Source: Myxococcota bacterium
GTDB lineage: Bacteria; Myxococcota_A; UBA9160; UBA6930
DNA: 64,000 nt
Direction of reading: 5' to 3'
NCBI GenBank assembly: GCA_028285625.1
Contig: JANQOX010000007.1
Coordinates: 1-64,000 of the forward strand
Below the pieces are notes generated by a model. That model did no database searches and was not told where the DNA came from. It saw only the letters and a list, made by a program, of their open reading frames with translations. Within the stretch, counting starts at the first letter, position 1; each line of letters opens with the position of its first letter. This document shows positions 62,301-64,000 of this stretch, in pieces. The position numbers and the translations under genes were made by a program.

Positions 62301-63134
62301 CTGCTCGCCGGCGTGCCACGGATCGCGCTCTCCGTGCGCAGCGTGAACCCGACCCACTTCCGCGCGATCGAGGATTGGGAGCCTCCGCTCCACCGGGCGC
62401 TGGCGCGGTCTTCGCGCGTTCGCATGCTGGCCAACTCCCGCGCGGCCGCCGAGGACCACGAACGCTGGCTCGATCTCGCGCCGGGTACCTACCACGTGGT
62501 GCGCAACGGCCTGCCCGAATCGGCTTTCGTGGCCGCCGACCCTCAGGCCGCCCGTGCGCTGCGAGAAGGCCTGGGCATTCCTGGCGACGCACCGCTGCTC
62601 CTCGCCATCATGCGCATGTCGCACGAGAAGCGGCCGCTGCTCTTCATCGAGACGGCGATCCGCGTCTGTCACGAGCTGCCCAGCGCCCACGCGATGCTGG
62701 TCGGCGATGGGCCGCAGGCCGAAGAGGTGCGGGCGAAGATCGAAGCCGCCGGGCTCGGTGCCCGCATCCACCTGGCCGGACGGCGCGAGGATGTGGCGTC
62801 CTGCCTTGCGGCCGCCGACCTGCTGGCCCTGACCTCGGTCGTCGAAGGCCTGCCCAACGTGCTTCTCGAAGCCCAGGCCGTGGGCGTCCCGGTCGTCGCT
62901 TGTGGCGGCGGGGGCGTCGTCGAAGCCATGGCACCCGGCGAATCGGGCGCCTTCGTCGCCGACGCGAGCGCCGAATCGCTGGCGAACGCATGCTCGGCGC
63001 TGCTGCGTGACTCCGATGCGCGCGAGCGCGCCGGGCAAGCCGGACGCGCGTTCGTCGATGCCGGCTTCCGGGTCGAGCGGATGGCGTCCGAGACCCTGGC
63101 GGTGCTCTACGACGGGGTCGACGCGAGCCCGTAG
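59400..63134 (+). CDS. asnB: asparagine synthase (glutamine-hydrolysing)-GT4 glycosyltransferase fusion
   Basis: 1244 aa. Residues 1-600: MCGIAGY with nucleophile Cys2 of the Ntn glutaminase, HRGPDDHG, YNGEIYNF, RDPFGEKPLY, then the synthetase domain with PP-loop FLSGGIDSS (about 264-272) and ISGDGGDEMFGGY. Residues about 600-840 match no family I know. From about 840 a complete GT4: VTLVLATLGPGGAERQARNAALAWRRAG, MRMSHEKRPLLFIETAIRV and LTSVVEGLPNVLLEAQAVGVPVVACGGGG. The glutaminase half may amidate a uronic acid in a surface glycan, as WbpS-type enzymes do, while the other half adds a sugar (inference). No frameshift or stop separates them. It overlaps the convergent gene by 28 bases. Confidence 0.9.
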   Translation: MCGIAGYLRFDRALPAEDLGRIVQAMADTMVHRGPDDHGVWVDPDRRCALAHRRLSIIDTSRAGHQPMLSGDGRHALTYNGEIYNFQELRGAIRAPLKTRTDTEVLLEGLAQDGADLLPRLDGMYAFGLFDTTEGRLLLARDPFGEKPLYTFRDDHGFAFASELHALQAVPGFDAKIGVEAIGEYLALQYLDAPRTLYAGSRKVLPGHWLAIDATGAETSGRHFAYRPGEVDATRRSLDDLTDELEELLTRSIERRLVADVPLGAFLSGGIDSSTTVALIRRRLNLPIRTFSVGYADTEDSEHLAARRISEHLGTEHHEDLLRPDLVTGLPDLGRRLDEPNGDASCLPQLALAGSTRKHVTVAISGDGGDEMFGGYSRYTATLGDLGGKRSDREVMQRYYRRRMLLFREDDLALLLGFVPASFEAQLDALDQDLRWRPTSPLAAMRGTDAAHYLPGAVLAKVDRMSMLHSLEVRTPFLTREIAAFAEHLPDDVLLGDGATGTKRILRELAARHLPQEITSLPKRGFGFGMRGEWDGGAFVNALASQLSAPDSALRRVFDPAGLEAWLARQRNPDTANLYQVSSLIVLESYLRSHPAALPERSQGFPLAEAQRRDGIDLALADHVREAKVEQRPLAVWPATTRPPFFAEAMPTGSRCETDVPIAEWRNGGEEAPSLRDAVLSERDAETPITDADLAGLARSGITRALIRERDGYAWFAIPDDLADRVARGRGLRERLGLYPYVPPRKGSRSPPARALRLGRRIAAAVIRRASGARREESARALRPLEWQIAPLLRPPTWADLPRADFRRARGSYADAIRAVEALCEAVPPAAPSQIPPRGSPIHVTLVLATLGPGGAERQARNAALAWRRAGHRVSVIATQGLDGRLSHHLEALRAAGVVVHGAHRDDPVVHAAELVEATAEELAVLRALPGGLQARTLRTFLLLRELAPDLTVNMLDSPILYGGIASLLAGVPRIALSVRSVNPTHFRAIEDWEPPLHRALARSSRVRMLANSRAAAEDHERWLDLAPGTYHVVRNGLPESAFVAADPQAARALREGLGIPGDAPLLLAIMRMSHEKRPLLFIETAIRVCHELPSAHAMLVGDGPQAEEVRAKIEAAGLGARIHLAGRREDVASCLAAADLLALTSVVEGLPNVLLEAQAVGVPVVACGGGGVVEAMAPGESGAFVADASAESLANACSALLRDSDARERAGQAGRAFVDAGFRVERMASETLAVLYDGVDASP

Positions 63135-64000
63135 GCGCGCAGACGGCGGTCGAAGTTCGTCGTGATGTCGTGTCGCTCGACCATGAAGCGCCGCAGGTCC
63201 GCGCCGAGCGCGGTCAGGACCTCGGGGTCGGCCGTGAGACGCAGGTGGGCCTCGGTGAGATCCGCGACCCGATTGAGCGCGAGCACGGCGCCCCCCGTCG
63301 CCTTGGCCACATCTTCCGCCGTCCTGTCGCTCTCGCTCCAGAACATCACCGGCACGCCGAGCGCCGCGAGTTCGAGCGTCGCGTAGCCGACCGACTCTCC
63401 GATCGACGTCATCCACGCATAGTCCAGCTCGTCGTCCACCACCGAGGCGCGAAAGTCGTCGGTCGGCCCCCGGAACACCACGCGATCCCGAATGCCGAGG
63501 GCGTCGAGCTGCGGCTCGAAGTCCGAGGGGTCCCCGTAGCCGCCGTAGTGGTAGAGCTCGCAGGGACGCACGGCATTGATCTGCGCGAGGGCCTCGAACA
63601 GGGGGCCGATCGGACGCTGGCGACTGATGCGGATGAAGACCCCGACCCGGACCGGCCGATCAGGCGACACGCGAGAGCCGACGCCATCGATCGGCTCGAA
63701 GGGCGCAAAGTCGAACCCCAGCGGGATCACCTGCTGCTGCGGCAGACCGCCGGTGGAATCGACGAACTCGGCCAGCTGCTCGTGATCTTGTGCGATGACG
63801 CGGATGCGCGAGTCGGGGGGCACGAACGCGTAGATGTCGTGGTCGTACTGGTAGTTGTGGCTCACCAGGTGCACCGAGACGGCGGGGTGCCCATCCAGCG
63901 CGCCCTGGAGGTTCTCGTAGTTCTCGATCTGCATCACCAACACCGCGGGGTAGCGCCTCAGGAACCGCGCCCAGGCCTCGACGTGCTGCTCCTTGGCCTC
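63107..64000 (-). CDS. GT-B glycosyltransferase, 5' end beyond the window
   Basis: The frame is open from the window edge (first visible codon Glu) to the stop at 63107, 297 residues. The C-terminal half is GT4-like: VRVGVFIRISRQRPIGPLFEALAQI (start of domain 2), FRGPTDDFRASVVDDELDYAWMTSIGESVGYATLELAALGVPVMFWSESD with the ExxGYAxLE motif in place of the common ExFG. The missing N-terminal part should be the acceptor domain. The last 28 bases overlap the asnB fusion on the other strand. It belongs to the polysaccharide block. Confidence 0.82.
   Translation of the reverse strand, partial: EAKEQHVEAWARFLRRYPAVLVMQIENYENLQGALDGHPAVSVHLVSHNYQYDHDIYAFVPPDSRIRVIAQDHEQLAEFVDSTGGLPQQQVIPLGFDFAPFEPIDGVGSRVSPDRPVRVGVFIRISRQRPIGPLFEALAQINAVRPCELYHYGGYGDPSDFEPQLDALGIRDRVVFRGPTDDFRASVVDDELDYAWMTSIGESVGYATLELAALGVPVMFWSESDRTAEDVAKATGGAVLALNRVADLTEAHLRLTADPEVLTALGADLRRFMVERHDITTNFDRRLRAYGLASTPS

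Noticed and set aside
59391..63416. 1341-codon minus-strand open frame opposite the asnB fusion
   Set aside because: Same GC-rich shadow effect; no motifs, no ribosome site, and the sense frame holds complete AsnB and GT4 domains.

Overview
The window is about 64 kb of GC-rich (roughly two-thirds G+C), densely coded DNA from a Gram-negative bacterium. Gram-negative character is shown by an OprO/OprP-type porin ending in Phe, several lipoproteins and RND/FUSC-like efflux parts. The gene set (Rnf complex, NifJ, DUF3604, DUF4410, haloalkane dehalogenase-like, acyl-CoA dehydrogenase, TauD, CurA-type reductase) resembles uncultured deltaproteobacterial-grade lineages (Myxococcota / Binatota / Desulfobacterota_B). 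That placement is inference; no rRNA is present. No insertion sequence, prophage, integrase or CRISPR array was seen, so this looks like ordinary chromosome.

Region 1 (1-13.2 kb), redox operon. After a divergent acyl-CoA dehydrogenase comes a tightly packed operon: rnfB, a very large single-chain NifJ-type 2-oxoacid:ferredoxin oxidoreductase, rnfC, rnfD, rnfG, rnfE, rnfA, a 62-residue one-helix Cys-rich protein and a plant-type ferredoxin-NADP reductase, with a Crp/Fnr regulator just downstream. Most junctions overlap. The layout suggests that oxidation of pyruvate (or another 2-oxoacid) loads ferredoxin, which is then drained either through Rnf to NAD+ with ion pumping or through the FNR to NADP+. 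NifJ carries an extra ferredoxin-like domain at its C terminus and an insertion between its cluster motifs.

Region 2 (13.2-23.5 kb), storage glucan and pyruvate/PEP. Short GlgP-type phosphorylase, a GT4 glucan/glycosyltransferase, and a minus-strand operon ppdK-glgX-glgB. PPDK links PEP to pyruvate, so glycogen, PEP and the NifJ substrate may be adjacent in metabolism as well as on the map.

Region 3 (23.7-33.1 kb), mixed genes: a secreted delta-class carbonic anhydrase-like protein, an SF2 helicase, a phospholipase D-like protein, a P-loop kinase-HAD fusion, a CurA-type reductase, a GST with an additional C-terminal domain, and a methyltransferase overlapping a bacterial Cys-loop-type ligand-gated ion channel.

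Region 4 (33.3-48.9 kb): a large lipoprotein alpha/beta hydrolase, GDPD, MFS transporter, exported DUF3604 protein, DUF4410 lipoprotein, a TetR-TauD pair with a candidate operator, a GFA-type zinc protein, a HAD phosphoglucomutase overlapping a GH65 phosphorylase, a membrane-anchored ankyrin protein and an amidohydrolase.

Region 5 (49-55.8 kb), envelope transport: an ABC exporter preceded by a short ORF with a strong ribosome site, then an AI-2E-family permease, HlyD adaptor and DUF2955 (FUSC-like) protein in one minus-strand run, diverging from a porin with a Pho-box-like repeat upstream.

Region 6 (55.9-64 kb): haloalkane dehalogenase-like hydrolase, tRNA-Asp, a methyltransferase and a surface-polysaccharide block (GT4, an AsnB-GT4 fusion of 1244 residues, and a truncated glycosyltransferase at the right edge).

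The strongest candidates for something new are the NifJ-in-Rnf operon with its Cys-rich microprotein, the AsnB-GT4 fusion, the kinase-HAD fusion and the bacterial pentameric channel.
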